Source: JAKALD01 sp963817785 (lineage in GTDB: Bacteria > Pseudomonadota > Gammaproteobacteria > Burkholderiales > SG8-39). Taken from it: 64,000 bases of DNA. Every line of letters begins with the position of its first letter. The stretch's first letter is position 1. Under the pieces are notes generated by a model, which saw nothing but the letters and a program-made list of their open reading frames with translations, was not told where the DNA came from and ran no database searches. The stretch covers positions 310,001 through 374,000 of the forward strand of contig CAWFPL010000007.1 in NCBI GenBank assembly GCA_963817785.1, read 5' to 3'. Made by a program: the position numbers and the translations under genes. Of the stretch, positions 25,592-34,159 are shown piece by piece.

Positions 25592-26049
25592 GCGCAGTCC
25601 TGAAGCAAGCCCCGCGGCTCGCGCCGATGACCGAGCACGACCTCGACGAGGTGCTCGCGATCGAGAAGTCCGTCTACAGCCACCCATGGACGCGCGGCAA
25701 CTTCGCCGATTCGCTGCACATGCAGTACCAGTGCCGGACCTGGCGCCTGGGCGGGGAGCTGGTGGGTTACTTCGTGCTCATGGTCGCCGTGGGCGAGGCG
25801 CACCTGCTCAACCTGAGCATCGCCGCCGCCTGGCAGCGCAAGGGCCAGGGCGGCGCGCTGCTCATCGAGGCGCTGCGCGTCGCGCGAGAGCACGGCGCTC
25901 GCCACCTGTTTCTCGAAGTGCGGCCGAGCAACGCCGCCGCGCTCGCCCTCTACGAGCGCTTCGGCTTCCGCCGCATCGCCGTGCGCCGCGGCTACTACCC
26001 CGCGCACGACGGGCGCGAGGACGCCCTCGTGCTGTCTCACCCGCTATGA
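25588..26049 (+). CDS. rimI: Ribosomal-protein-alanine N-acetyltransferase RimI
   Basis: 153 aa GNAT enzyme. The acetyl-CoA loop is seen as WQRKGQGGALL, with LFLEVRPSNAAALALYERFGF and the C-terminal RRGYYPAHDGREDALVL typical of RimI, which acetylates the N-terminus of S18. It is coupled to tsaB and udg by 4-nt overlaps, a common tsaB-rimI pairing. Confidence 0.93.
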   Translation: MSAVLKQAPRLAPMTEHDLDEVLAIEKSVYSHPWTRGNFADSLHMQYQCRTWRLGGELVGYFVLMVAVGEAHLLNLSIAAAWQRKGQGGALLIEALRVAREHGARHLFLEVRPSNAAALALYERFGFRRIAVRRGYYPAHDGREDALVLSHPL

Positions 26050-26759
26050 CCTCGCGCCGCGCGGCGATCCTCGCCGAGATGGGGCTGGCGCCGCTGTGGA
26101 AGCTGCGCGCCGGGCCTGCGCCCGTCGCCCCGGCGGCCGAGCCCGAGACGCCGCCGCCGCAGGCCGTGCCGGCTTCGGGCGAAGCGCGCGAGGCGCAGAT
26201 CGGCGCCATGGGCTGGCCCGAGCTCAAGGCCGCGGTCGCCGGCTGCACCGCCTGCGCCCTGCACAAGACCCGCACGCAAACGGTGTTCGGCGTGGGCGAC
26301 GAGCGCGCCGAGTGGATGCTGGTGGGCGAGGCGCCGGGCGCGGAAGAAGACCGCCTGGGCGAGCCCTTCGTCGGCCAGGCCGGCAAGCTCCTCGACAACA
26401 TGCTCGCCGCGCTCGATCTCCAGCGCGGGCGCAACGTGTACATCGCCAACGTGCTTAAGTGCCGCCCGCCGGGGAACCGAAATCCTGAGCCGGGAGAAGT
26501 GGCGCAGTGCTCGCCGTTCCTCTTGCGCCAGATCGAGTTGCTGCGGCCCAAGCTCGTCGTCGCCATGGGCCGCTTCGCGGCGCAGACCCTGCTCGACAGC
26601 GACGCGAGCATCGCCAGCCTACGCGGCCGCGTGCACCGCTACCACGGCGTGCCGCTGGTGGTCACCTACCACCCGGCGTACCTGCTCAGGAACCTGCCGG
26701 ACAAGGCCAAGGCCTGGGCCGACCTGCTGTTCGCGCGGCGCACGCTGGCGGGGTTGTAG
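26046..26759 (+). CDS. Type 4 uracil-DNA glycosylase with 4Fe-4S cluster
   Basis: 237 aa. After a 50-residue Ala/Pro-rich leader the core has Cys ligands in GCTACALHKTR, the catalytic GEAPGAEEDRLGEPFVGQAG, NVLKCRPPGNRNPEPGE and TYHPAYLLR. It removes uracil from DNA at the start of base-excision repair. It is the third gene of the tsaB-rimI-udg operon; two family A hairpins follow. Confidence 0.93.
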   Translation: MTSRRAAILAEMGLAPLWKLRAGPAPVAPAAEPETPPPQAVPASGEAREAQIGAMGWPELKAAVAGCTACALHKTRTQTVFGVGDERAEWMLVGEAPGAEEDRLGEPFVGQAGKLLDNMLAALDLQRGRNVYIANVLKCRPPGNRNPEPGEVAQCSPFLLRQIELLRPKLVVAMGRFAAQTLLDSDASIASLRGRVHRYHGVPLVVTYHPAYLLRNLPDKAKAWADLLFARRTLAGL

Positions 26760-26825
26760 CGGGCGGCGCAGTCCCCATGTATTTACGTAGTGCGGCAGAC
26801 TGCATTGGCCTTGGGTTTTCCCCGA

Positions 26826-26874
26826 TCTCCTGTTTTTGCGCGGGCCGTTTTATGGCCCGCGCAAAAACAGGAGA
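26826..26874. repeat. Hairpin repeat family A, copy 2
   Basis: 49 nt: 21-nt perfect arms (TCTCCTGTTTTTGCGCGGGC plus one C) and a 7-nt loop GTTTTAT. Forward orientation, flanked by TTTTCCCCGA before and CACTG after. Confidence 0.9.
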
Positions 26875-26938
26875 CACTGAGGAAGGCGAGGTGGCGCGAT
26901 GTTTGTTCGACCAGCTGTGAGCTTTGACGGCCCGGGTG

Positions 26939-26987
26939 TCTCCGGTTTTGGAGCGGGTCAAAAGACGACCCGCTCCAAAACCGGAGA
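26939..26987. repeat. Hairpin repeat family A, copy 3
   Basis: 49 nt, perfect 21-nt arms beginning TCTCCGGTTTTGGAGCGGGT, loop AAAAGAC. Inverted relative to copy 2, 64 nt away, so the two form a head-to-head pair between udg and lemA. Confidence 0.9.
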
Positions 26988-27055
26988 TCCGGGAGAAACG
27001 AAATCGCGGCTGATTGCCTGAGCGGGACTTTGCCGAATTTAAGGGAGACATGTTG

Positions 27056-27664
27056 ATGCGCAAACTCTGGCTGGTCCTCGCCGCGCTCGCGACGCTTTCG
27101 CTCTCGGGCTGCGGCTACAACGCATTCCAGCGCCTGGACGAGCAGGTGAACGCGTCCTGGTCGGAGGTGCTGAACAACTACCAGCGGCGCGCGGACCTGA
27201 TCCCGAACCTGGTCTCCACGGTGCAGGGCGCGGCGGACTTCGAGAAGAGCACGCTGGTCGAGCTGACCAATGCGCGCGCCTCGGTCGGCCAGATCAAGGC
27301 GACGCCGGAGCTGGTCAACGACCCGGAGGCGTTCAAGCGCTTCGAGGCCGCGCAGGCGCGCCTGGGCGGCGCGCTCTCGCGCCTGCTGGCGGTCTCCGAG
27401 CGCTATCCGCAGCTCACGGCCACCAAGCAGTTCGGCGAGCTGCAGGCGCAGCTCGAGGGCACGGAGAACCGCATCACTGTGGCGCGCGGGCGCTACATCA
27501 ACGCGGTGCAGCAGTACAACGTGCTGGTGCGCGAGTTCCCGACCAACCTGACGGCGAAGATGTTCGGCTATCACACCAAGGCCAACTTCACGGTCGAGAA
27601 CGAGAAGGCGCTCGCCGCGCCGCCCAAGGTCGATTTCTCGCGCCCGGCGCCGGCAAAGAACTGA
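27056..27664 (+). CDS. LemA family lipoprotein
   Basis: 202 aa from the ATG at 27056 (GGGAGA 8 nt upstream; an ATG two codons earlier is too close). The lipobox LSGC gives an anchored Cys. The helical domain has YNAFQRLDEQVNASWSEVLN, NYQRRADLIPNLV and YNVLVREFPTNLTAKMFGY, all LemA signatures. The role is unknown; it is usually next to TPM-domain genes, as here. Confidence 0.93.
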   Translation: MRKLWLVLAALATLSLSGCGYNAFQRLDEQVNASWSEVLNNYQRRADLIPNLVSTVQGAADFEKSTLVELTNARASVGQIKATPELVNDPEAFKRFEAAQARLGGALSRLLAVSERYPQLTATKQFGELQAQLEGTENRITVARGRYINAVQQYNVLVREFPTNLTAKMFGYHTKANFTVENEKALAAPPKVDFSRPAPAKN

Positions 27665-27665
27665 G

Positions 27666-28523
27666 ATGACGCGTCTTCTCGCGGTTCTGCTTGCGCTTGC
27701 GGCGTGGCTGCCCGCCGCGCGCGCCGAGGTCCCGGTGCCGACGCTCGAGGCGCGCGTCACCGACCTCACCGGCACGCTGAGCGCCCAGCAAAAGAGCGCG
27801 CTCGAGAGCCGGCTCGCGGCCTTCGAAGCGGAAAAGGGCAGCCAGATTGCGGTGCTGATCGTGCCCACCACCAAGCCGGAGACGATCGAGCAGTACTCGA
27901 TCCGCGCCGCCGAGAAGTGGAAGCTCGGGCGCAAGGGCGTCGACGACGGTGTGCTGCTGCTGGTGGCGAAGGACGACCACGCCGTGCGCATCGAGGTGGG
28001 CTACGGGCTGGAAGGCGCGATTCCGGACGCCATCGCCTGGCGCGTGATCAATGAGATCATCGTGCCGCGCTTTCGCGCCGGCGACTTCTACGGCGGGTTG
28101 AGCGCGGGGGTCGACGCGCTCGCGAAGCTGATCCAGGGCGAGCCGCTGCCCGCGCCGCCTGCGGTCCGCGCCCCGGCGCGCGGCGCGGGCGATGCGCTGC
28201 AGGGGCTGTTCGTCTTCGCCATGATCGCGATCGGGATCGCGTACGTTCTTGGCGCGATCATCGGGCGCTTCGCCGCTGCGGGACTCGCGGGAATCGTGAT
28301 CGGCCTGTTTGCGTGGGCGAGCCTCGGCCTGCTCGTCGCGCTGATCGCCGCCGTGGTCACCTTCTTCATGGCTTTGCCCGGGCGCGGGTCGGGCATCTAC
28401 AGCATCGGCCGCGGCGGAGGCTGGATCGGCGGCGGTTTGATCGGCGGCGGCTTCGGCGGCGGTGGCGGATGGTCGGGCGGGGGCGGTGGCTTCGGCGGCG
28501 GCGGCGCCTCGGGTAGCTGGTGA
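27666..28523 (+). CDS. TPM-domain membrane protein, YgcG family
   Basis: 285 aa: signal peptide (cut near ARA), TPM domain about 25-150 (VTDLTGTLSAQQKSALESRL start, GVDDGVLLLVAKDDHAVRIE core, RIEVGYGLEGAIPD), two membrane segments about 180-235, and a glycine-rich tail ending GGGGASGSW. TPM proteins act with LemA in envelope processes; one plant member is a phosphatase. It starts 1 nt after the lemA stop. Confidence 0.9.
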   Translation: MTRLLAVLLALAAWLPAARAEVPVPTLEARVTDLTGTLSAQQKSALESRLAAFEAEKGSQIAVLIVPTTKPETIEQYSIRAAEKWKLGRKGVDDGVLLLVAKDDHAVRIEVGYGLEGAIPDAIAWRVINEIIVPRFRAGDFYGGLSAGVDALAKLIQGEPLPAPPAVRAPARGAGDALQGLFVFAMIAIGIAYVLGAIIGRFAAAGLAGIVIGLFAWASLGLLVALIAAVVTFFMALPGRGSGIYSIGRGGGWIGGGLIGGGFGGGGGWSGGGGGFGGGGASGSW

Positions 28524-28530
28524 GGCGCGC

Positions 28531-29025
28531 ATGACGAACCGCTGGCATCGTCACCTGACCCACGGTCGCGCCGCGCTGCGGCGTGCTTTCCCGGCCGCGG
28601 TGCTCGCCGCCATCGAGGCCGAGGTGCGTGCGCAGGAAGCGCGCCACCACGGCGAGCTGCGCTTCGCGGTCGAGGCGTCGCTGCCGTTGCGCGGTGTGTT
28701 GCGCGGCAGCTCGGCGCGCGAGCGCGCGCTCGAGCTGTTCGGGCGGCTGGGCGTCGCCGGCACGCGCGCGCAAAGCGGCGTGCTGCTCTACGTGCTGCTC
28801 GCCGAGCGCGCGGTAGAGATCGTCGCCGACAGCGGCATCGCCGAGCGCGTGCCGCAGGCCGAGTGGCAGCGCATCTGCGAGGCGATGCAAGAGCGCTTTC
28901 GCGCGGGCAAGTTCGAGGAGGGCGTGATCGAGGGCTTGCGCGCGATCGGTGCGCTGCTCGCGCAGCACTTCCCCGCGGTGGGGGAGAACCCGAACGAGCT
29001 GCCGGATCAGCCGGCGGTTCTGTAG
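28531..29025 (+). CDS. TPM-domain protein, short form
   Basis: 164 aa, no signal peptide. The TPM core is recognisable: EARHHGELRFAVEASLPLR, RAQSGVLLYVLLAERAVEIV, DSGIAERVPQAEWQRICEAM and FRAGKFEEGVIEGLRAIGALL. It is cytoplasmic, third in a lemA-TPM-TPM operon and followed by two hairpin repeats. Confidence 0.88.
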   Translation: MTNRWHRHLTHGRAALRRAFPAAVLAAIEAEVRAQEARHHGELRFAVEASLPLRGVLRGSSARERALELFGRLGVAGTRAQSGVLLYVLLAERAVEIVADSGIAERVPQAEWQRICEAMQERFRAGKFEEGVIEGLRAIGALLAQHFPAVGENPNELPDQPAVL

Positions 29026-29061
29026 GTCTTTGGCGCGGAGAGGTTTTGGGGCGCCTCAACG

Positions 29062-29110
29062 TCTCGGGTTTTTGAGAGGGTCAGAAAGCGACCCTCTCAA
29101 AAGCCCGAGA
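29062..29110. repeat. Hairpin repeat family A, copy 4
   Basis: 49 nt: arms begin TCTCGGGTTTTTGAGAGGGT, one mismatch, loop AGAAAGC. Reverse orientation; flanks are AACG before and GCGGTTAAAAACC after. Confidence 0.85.
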
Positions 29111-29164
29111 GCGGTTAAAAACCAAATCCTGCAGTCAGATTGAGGACCGAAGGGTTTCCCCCGA

Positions 29165-29191
29165 TCTCCGCTTTTTGTCAAAAAGCGGAGA
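29165..29191. repeat. Hairpin repeat family A, copy 5, short form
   Basis: 27 nt: TCTCCGCTTTTTG, one T, CAAAAAGCGGAGA. It has family flanks (TTTCCCCGA before, CACTG after) but lacks the inner half of the stem, as if the middle 22 nt were lost. Confidence 0.85.
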
Positions 29192-29239
29192 CACTGGAAC
29201 GGTGGTGTACAGCCAAGCCCCACCAATCCTCCGACGCCT

Positions 29240-29566
29240 TCAGTGCATATGCTTCGCCGCCAGCGTATCCAGCCGCAGTGTCTGCTCGTAGCTCTCGGCG
29301 CCCGAGGTCACGCGCAGCGTGACGAGGTGTGAACCGGGAGTGTCGAACCTGAGCTCCGCGCGAAACAGACCCGGGCGAGCGAGCTTGCCGGACGCGAGCT
29401 GCAGGCCGTCGCTGCCGGTGACGCGGCACTCGGCCTCGCCGCTGCCGTCGAGCAGCGCCTGTAGCGAGAACAGTTCTCCGGGCGCGCGCCGGTAGACTTG
29501 CGGGTCGCGGTTCGCGTTGAACTGCAGGCCGTTGAGCTTGACCATGCGCACGAGCGGTTTTTTCAT
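29240..29566 (-). CDS. Conserved-looking small protein, unknown function
   Basis: 108 aa from the ATG of MKKPLVRMVKLNGLQFNANRD (first 15 residues MKKPLVRMVKLNGLQ). The body alternates hydrophobic and polar residues like a beta-sandwich (LFRAELRFDTPGSHLVTLRV, SYEQTLRLDT). No signal peptide. I do not recognise the family. It is divergent from the next gene and shares with it a 53-nt promoter region with a palindrome. Confidence 0.6.
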   Translation of the reverse strand: MKKPLVRMVKLNGLQFNANRDPQVYRRAPGELFSLQALLDGSGEAECRVTGSDGLQLASGKLARPGLFRAELRFDTPGSHLVTLRVTSGAESYEQTLRLDTLAAKHMH

Positions 29567-29605
29567 TGGCGAGCCTCGTCTGCCGTGACCGGTACAATCC
29601 ACCAT

Positions 29606-29621
29606 ATTAGCGATCACTAAT
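29606..29621. promoter_or_regulatory. Near-perfect palindrome, candidate operator
   Basis: ATTAGCGATCACTAAT: 14 of 16 positions are symmetric. It overlaps the first possible ATG (29620) of the rightward gene and lies just after a TACAAT -10-like box (29593-29598), in the space between two divergent genes. The position fits an operator for one or both. Confidence 0.45.
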
Positions 29622-30024
29622 GAACGGCACAATGCTGCGCGCGGATTTCGCCCGTATCGACGCGGCGATCGGGACCTGGGAGCAGCGCCTCGCCGCCGGC
29701 GAGGCGCTCGCGCTCGAGCCGGCGCTCGAGGCGGCGACCCACGCAGCACGCGGCCTGATCCGCGCCTATCTCGCGGCCGAGGGAAAGAAGCCCGTGCCGG
29801 AGGAGGACGCCGACCTGCTCGAGGCGTTCAAGGAGCTGGTGAAGGGGGATCCGACCTGGAACGCGGTGCGCGACAACCTGCGCGAGCTGGTCTATTACCG
29901 CAACTGCCTCGCCGCGGATCGGGCCGACGCGCTGCCTGCGGCGCCCGAGAAGATGGCCATCCGTCTCGCGCGCCACGTGTATTTGTACGTCCGGACGCGC
30001 TGCGAGCGCGAGAGCCGCCTGTGA
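29620..30024 (+). CDS. Small helical protein, unknown function
   Basis: 134 aa from 29620, or 130 aa from the ATG at 29632 if the palindrome before it is an operator. All-helical, with AARGLIRAYLAAEGKK, a DADLLEAFKELV segment and NLRELVYYRNCLAADRAD. The layout recalls HEPN-type helical bundles but no RxxxxH is seen, so this stays a guess. The stop overlaps the aldo/keto reductase start. Confidence 0.6.
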   Translation: MNGTMLRADFARIDAAIGTWEQRLAAGEALALEPALEAATHAARGLIRAYLAAEGKKPVPEEDADLLEAFKELVKGDPTWNAVRDNLRELVYYRNCLAADRADALPAAPEKMAIRLARHVYLYVRTRCERESRL

Positions 30025-31169
30025 GTCGCGCGTTGCCGCTGGTCGCGGGGCACGCTACGCGCCGCGGCACCGAGGCGTATGCGGCGAGCTTCGGCGAGCA
30101 CTGCGGAGCCGGGCACTTCAGCGACTTTCTCAACCTCCATCTCAAGCTCTCTTCGCTCGGGCTGGGGACATTCCCCGGCGCGGCGGTCGACGAAGTGGAC
30201 GTGGCCTACGCGGCTAACGTCGAGCGCGCGCTCGCGGGTGGCATCAACGTCATCGACACCGCGGCGCACTACCGCTACGGCCGCTCGCTTGTTGCGCTGC
30301 GCGCGGGCCTGGAGCGCGCTTTCGACGCCGGCGTCGGGCGCGAGCAGCTGTTCGTGGTCGCCAAGGGCGGGTTTCTGCTCTATCCCGAGGGGCCGCCGGC
30401 GGATCCGGCGGCCTGGTTCGACGCCAACATCGCGGCGCGCGGCCTGGGCACGCGCGCCGACCTCGCTGGCCACCACCTGATCTCGGCGGCGTACCTGTCC
30501 TGGCAGCTCGAGTTCGCCCGCGCCGCCCTTGGGCTGGAGACGATTGATGCGTTCCTGGTCGACCAGCCCGAGGTACAGGTCGCGGCGCTCGGCAAGGAGC
30601 CGGGCCAGCGCAAGCTCGCGCGCTGCTTCGCGGTGCTCGAGCAGGCAGTGAAGCAGAACAAGATCCGCGGCTACGGCGTATCGAGCTTCGAGAGCCTGCG
30701 CGCGACCACCGACGCGCCGCTGTTCCAGTCGATCGCGGCGCTGCTCGGCCTGGCGGAGGGCGCGGCGAAGCTGGTATGGAAGGACCAGCAGGCGCGCCAC
30801 CACCTGCACATCGTGCAGCTGCCGTTCAACCCGGCGATGACCGAGGGCTTCACGCGCTTTTCGCAGGCCACCGGGCAGGGCAACGTCGCCTCGACGCTGC
30901 AGGCGGCGCATCAGCTCCGGGTGTACGTGATGACCAGTCACGCTCTCGGCAAGGGCCGCTTCGCGCACGACGATCCGCTTGCCGCCGCGCTTCCCGCGCT
31001 GGCCGATCCCGCGCAGCGCGCGCTGCAGTTCGCGCGCTCGACGCCCGGCATCGGCACTGCGCTCGCCGGGGTGAGCGCGCCTGCCCATCTGGAGGATCTG
31101 CTCGCGGTGGCGCGCGCGAGCCCGATGCCGCGCGAGGAGTACCTGCGCCTGTATAAGCGCGCGGAGTAG
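30021..31169 (+). CDS. Aldo/keto reductase family protein
   Basis: 382 aa from a GTG at 30021 that overlaps the previous stop. TIM-barrel AKR features: LGLGTFPG, GINVIDTAAHYRYGRS with the conserved Asp and Tyr, VVAKGGF with the Lys, then IRGYGVSSFESL and a C-terminal GTALAGVSAPAHLEDLL cofactor region. The usual His before the cofactor loop is replaced in FLVDQPE, and the protein is longer than the standard 320 aa. Substrate unknown. Confidence 0.85.
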   Translation: MSRALPLVAGHATRRGTEAYAASFGEHCGAGHFSDFLNLHLKLSSLGLGTFPGAAVDEVDVAYAANVERALAGGINVIDTAAHYRYGRSLVALRAGLERAFDAGVGREQLFVVAKGGFLLYPEGPPADPAAWFDANIAARGLGTRADLAGHHLISAAYLSWQLEFARAALGLETIDAFLVDQPEVQVAALGKEPGQRKLARCFAVLEQAVKQNKIRGYGVSSFESLRATTDAPLFQSIAALLGLAEGAAKLVWKDQQARHHLHIVQLPFNPAMTEGFTRFSQATGQGNVASTLQAAHQLRVYVMTSHALGKGRFAHDDPLAAALPALADPAQRALQFARSTPGIGTALAGVSAPAHLEDLLAVARASPMPREEYLRLYKRAE

Positions 31170-31205
31170 GCGAGCGGCGGAAGACTTGCTTTTTCCGAAA
31201 GTAAG

Positions 31206-31243
31206 GCATTGCGTTGCGGCAGCATGCTGCTGCAACGCAATGC
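31206..31243. repeat. Palindromic repeat family B, copy 1
   Basis: A 38-bp palindrome, left half GCATTGCGTTGCGGCAGCA, one mismatch in 19 pairs, no loop. Preceded by GAAAGTAAG and followed by AGTGT. It shares flank and layout with the copy at 49633 while the arm sequence differs with paired changes. It lies between convergent genes. Confidence 0.8.
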
Positions 31244-31254
31244 AGTGTCGTACT

Positions 31255-32532
31255 TCAGGTGTGCTCGGCGCGCGCGATCTTGAGCAGCGCCTCGATCTCC
31301 GCGTGGTGCACGCGGAGGTTGCGCAGGTACCAGCGCTGCACCAGCGCCATGGTGCCGGCGACGAACAGCCCGAACAGAACGATCACGGTGTAGATCGACA
31401 GCCCCGCCTCGAGCAGCAGCGAGTACAGCGCGATCATCACCAGCACCGAGGCGTTCTCGTTGAAGTTCTGCACCGCGATCGAGCGTCCCGCGCCCATCAG
31501 GTTGTGGCCGCGATGCTGGAGCAGCGCGTTCATGGGCACCACGAAAAACCCCGCCAGCGCGCCGATCGCGATCAGCAGCGGGACGGCGATCCAGACGCTG
31601 CGCGCGGCGACCATGGTGATCACCACCAGGCCCATGGCGATTCCGAGCGGGATGACCCGCACCGAGCGATGCAGCGGCACGCGCACCGAGGCGGCGACCG
31701 CGCCAAGGGCGATGCCGAGCGCGACCACGCCCTGCAGGATCGCCGCCTTGGACAGGTCGAAGCCGAGCGCTTCCTTGGCCCACACGATCACGATGAACTG
31801 CAGCGTCGCGCCCACGCCCCAGAACAAGGTCGTCACCGCGAGCGAAATCTGCCCGAGCTTGTCCTTCCACAGGCGCAGCGAGCACAGGTAGAAGTCCGCC
31901 AGCGTGGCGAGCGGGTGCGGGTGCAGGTGACGCAGCCGCGCGCCGGTGCGCGGCACGTAGAGGTTGAAGATCGCCGCCACCGTGTATATCGCGATGATCA
32001 CCGCGATCGCTGCCCCGGCCGGGGTGTCGATGCCGGTGTCGATGAGCGGCACGTCGATCGCTAGCAGGCGGCCCGCGACCTGCCGGCTGATCAGCACGCC
32101 GCCGAGCATGGTGCCCAGGATGATCGAGGTCACGGTGAGCCCTTCCATCCAGCCGTTCGCCACCACCAGCTTGGTGGGCGGCAGGTACTCGGTCAGGATG
32201 CCGTACTTGGCCGGCGAGTAGGCTGCCGCGCCGAGTCCCACCAGCCCGTAGGCGAGCAGCGGGTTGACCCGGAACAGCATCAGCGCACAGCCGGCGATCT
32301 TGATGGCGTTGGAAATGAACATCACCTGGCCCTTGGGCAGCCGATCGGCGAAAGCCCCCACGTACGGCGCCAGCACCACGTAGGACACGACGAAGAAGAA
32401 CTTCAGGTAGGGCGTGAGCCAGGACGGCGCATTCGCCTGCATGAGCACCGCGATCGCGGCAACCAGCAGCGCGTTGTCGGCGAGCGACGAGAAAAACTGC
32501 GCCGCCATGATGATGTAGAAGCCGAGGCTCAT
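31255..32532 (-). CDS. lplT: Lysophospholipid transporter LplT
   Basis: 425 aa, about twelve membrane segments (MFS). MSLGFYIIMAAQFFSSLADNA is the LplT-type start (first part MSLGFYIIMAAQF). Also FADRLPKGQVMF, AYSPAKYGILTEYLPP, and LVVANGWMEGLTV, all found in LplT. It flips lysophospholipids back across the inner membrane for reacylation. An ATG five codons upstream is possible. lplT near alr is frequent in betaproteobacteria. Confidence 0.93.
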   Translation of the reverse strand: MSLGFYIIMAAQFFSSLADNALLVAAIAVLMQANAPSWLTPYLKFFFVVSYVVLAPYVGAFADRLPKGQVMFISNAIKIAGCALMLFRVNPLLAYGLVGLGAAAYSPAKYGILTEYLPPTKLVVANGWMEGLTVTSIILGTMLGGVLISRQVAGRLLAIDVPLIDTGIDTPAGAAIAVIIAIYTVAAIFNLYVPRTGARLRHLHPHPLATLADFYLCSLRLWKDKLGQISLAVTTLFWGVGATLQFIVIVWAKEALGFDLSKAAILQGVVALGIALGAVAASVRVPLHRSVRVIPLGIAMGLVVITMVAARSVWIAVPLLIAIGALAGFFVVPMNALLQHRGHNLMGAGRSIAVQNFNENASVLVMIALYSLLLEAGLSIYTVIVLFGLFVAGTMALVQRWYLRNLRVHHAEIEALLKIARAEHT

Positions 32533-32706
32533 CGCTCGCAATCGCACGCTGGTACCTGCATGGGGTTCGCGCCCTTCGTGGAATTCACGTGCCGGGTTGC
32601 CGCCACTCCCGCTCCCGGATCGGCCTGTCGCGGCAATCCGCCGTGGGCCGCGTTGCTTGCTTGGGCCGGGTTTATAGCACGGATGTGCCGCGCCGCCGCG
32701 CGCCGC

Positions 32707-33183
32707 TCAGCCTTCGGGCGGGCGGCGCCGGCGCTCGATCTCGGCGAGCAGGCGCTCCTGCTCGGCGAACGAGGGTGTTCGCGCCCTGGGCCGCGGTTCG
32801 TCCGCGTCGGTGAAATGGCCACGGAACCCGGGCGGGGCGCCCGGTGCGGGGCGCAGATACGCCTGCATGCGCAGGCGCTTGTTGAGCGCGACGACGCGGC
32901 GTTCGATCCAGAACAGGTCGAACAGCGCCCATCCCGCCAGCACCGCTCCGAGCGCGGCGCCGGCGCGCGCATCGATGGCGAGCAGTGCGAGCGCCGCGAC
33001 CGTCAGCCCGCGGTAGATCCAGGCGCCGACCGGCTCGCGCAAATACACCCGGTGCGCGCCGAGCGGAAAGGCCAGCAGCAGCAGGTAGGCGGTGCGCCGC
33101 CGGCGCAGCGCCTGCGCGAGCCGCAGGTTCGCTTGCTGCAGGCCCTCGCCGCCGAGGTCGAGGTTTTTCCAGGCGTCGGTCAT
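32707..33183 (-). CDS. TM2-domain-like membrane protein
   Basis: 158 aa. Two hydrophobic segments (YLLLLAFPLGAHRVYL and WIYRGLTVAALALLAI with a third AALGAVLAGWALFDLFWI) arranged like the TM2 domain, where the first helix is followed by G-x-HR-xYL. The C-terminal third is charged and predicted cytoplasmic. Function unknown. It lies between lplT and the LysR gene, divergent from the latter. Confidence 0.7.
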   Translation of the reverse strand: MTDAWKNLDLGGEGLQQANLRLAQALRRRRTAYLLLLAFPLGAHRVYLREPVGAWIYRGLTVAALALLAIDARAGAALGAVLAGWALFDLFWIERRVVALNKRLRMQAYLRPAPGAPPGFRGHFTDADEPRPRARTPSFAEQERLLAEIERRRRPPEG

Positions 33184-33248
33184 AAGCTATCGCAGGGCTT
33201 AAGTTTATGATTCAATAAGGGCATTCTCAACAGCCATTAATTGACCGC

Positions 33249-34154
33249 ATGGCCGATCGCCGCCTGCAAGTATTCCACGCCGTCGCCAAGCAGCTGAGCT
33301 TCACCAAGGCCGCCGAGGCGCTGTTCATGACCCAGCCCGCGGTGACCTTCCAGATCAAGCAGCTCGAGGAGCATTTCAACACCCGCCTGTTCGAGCGCGG
33401 CCACGGCCGCATCGCGCTCACGCCCGCGGGGCAGGTGGTGCTCGAGTATGCCGAGCGCATCCTGGGGCTTTCGGCCGAGCTCGACATCCGCTTGAAGGAG
33501 ATGACCGGGCAGATCGCCGGGCCCCTGCTGGTGGGCGCGAGCACCACGATCGCCGAATTCCTGCTGCCGCAGGTGCTGGGCGAGTTCAAGTCGAAGTACC
33601 CGCTGGTTCAGCCGCGCCTGCTGGTGGCGAACTCGGAGATCGTGGAAAACCGCGTCGCGGAACACACGCTCGACATCGGCTTCATCGAGGCGCCGTCGCA
33701 CCTGTTGAACGTGAGCACCGACGTGTGCTGCGAGGACGAGCTGCAGGTGGTGTGCGCGCCCTCGCACCCGCTCGCCAAGCTCAAGTCCGCGAGTGCGAAG
33801 CAGCTCGCACAGCACGCGTTCATCAGCCGCGAGTCGGGCTCGGGCACGCGCGAGGTCACCGACCAGTACTTTCAACGCGCCGGGATCCAGCCGGATGCGC
33901 TGAACGTGGTCATGGAGCTCGGCAGCCCGGAAGCGGTCAAGGGTCTGGTGGCGAGCGGCCTGGGCTTCGCCATCATGTCGAGCGCGACCGTGGCGCAGGA
34001 GACCAAGTTCGGCGTGCTGGCGCGCGTGCCCCTCTCGCCGCGCCTGACGCGCGACCTCTCGGTGGTGTACCCCAAGGAGAAGTTCCGCTCGCGGCTGGTG
34101 AACTCGTTCGTGCAATTCGCGAAGGAGCGGCTCGCTGCGGCGCACGGCGCCTGA
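33249..34154 (+). CDS. LysR family transcriptional regulator
   Basis: 301 aa. The winged helix-turn-helix at the N-terminus reads LSFTKAAEALFMTQPAVTFQ followed by IKQLEEHFNTRLFERG. The effector domain starts LLVGASTTIAEFLLPQVLG and has FISRESGSGTREVTD, as in CbbR/YeiE-like members. The ligand and targets are unknown. It precedes a GATase-like gene and alr on the same strand. Confidence 0.92.
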   Translation: MADRRLQVFHAVAKQLSFTKAAEALFMTQPAVTFQIKQLEEHFNTRLFERGHGRIALTPAGQVVLEYAERILGLSAELDIRLKEMTGQIAGPLLVGASTTIAEFLLPQVLGEFKSKYPLVQPRLLVANSEIVENRVAEHTLDIGFIEAPSHLLNVSTDVCCEDELQVVCAPSHPLAKLKSASAKQLAQHAFISRESGSGTREVTDQYFQRAGIQPDALNVVMELGSPEAVKGLVASGLGFAIMSSATVAQETKFGVLARVPLSPRLTRDLSVVYPKEKFRSRLVNSFVQFAKERLAAAHGA

Positions 34155-34159
34155 GCGCC

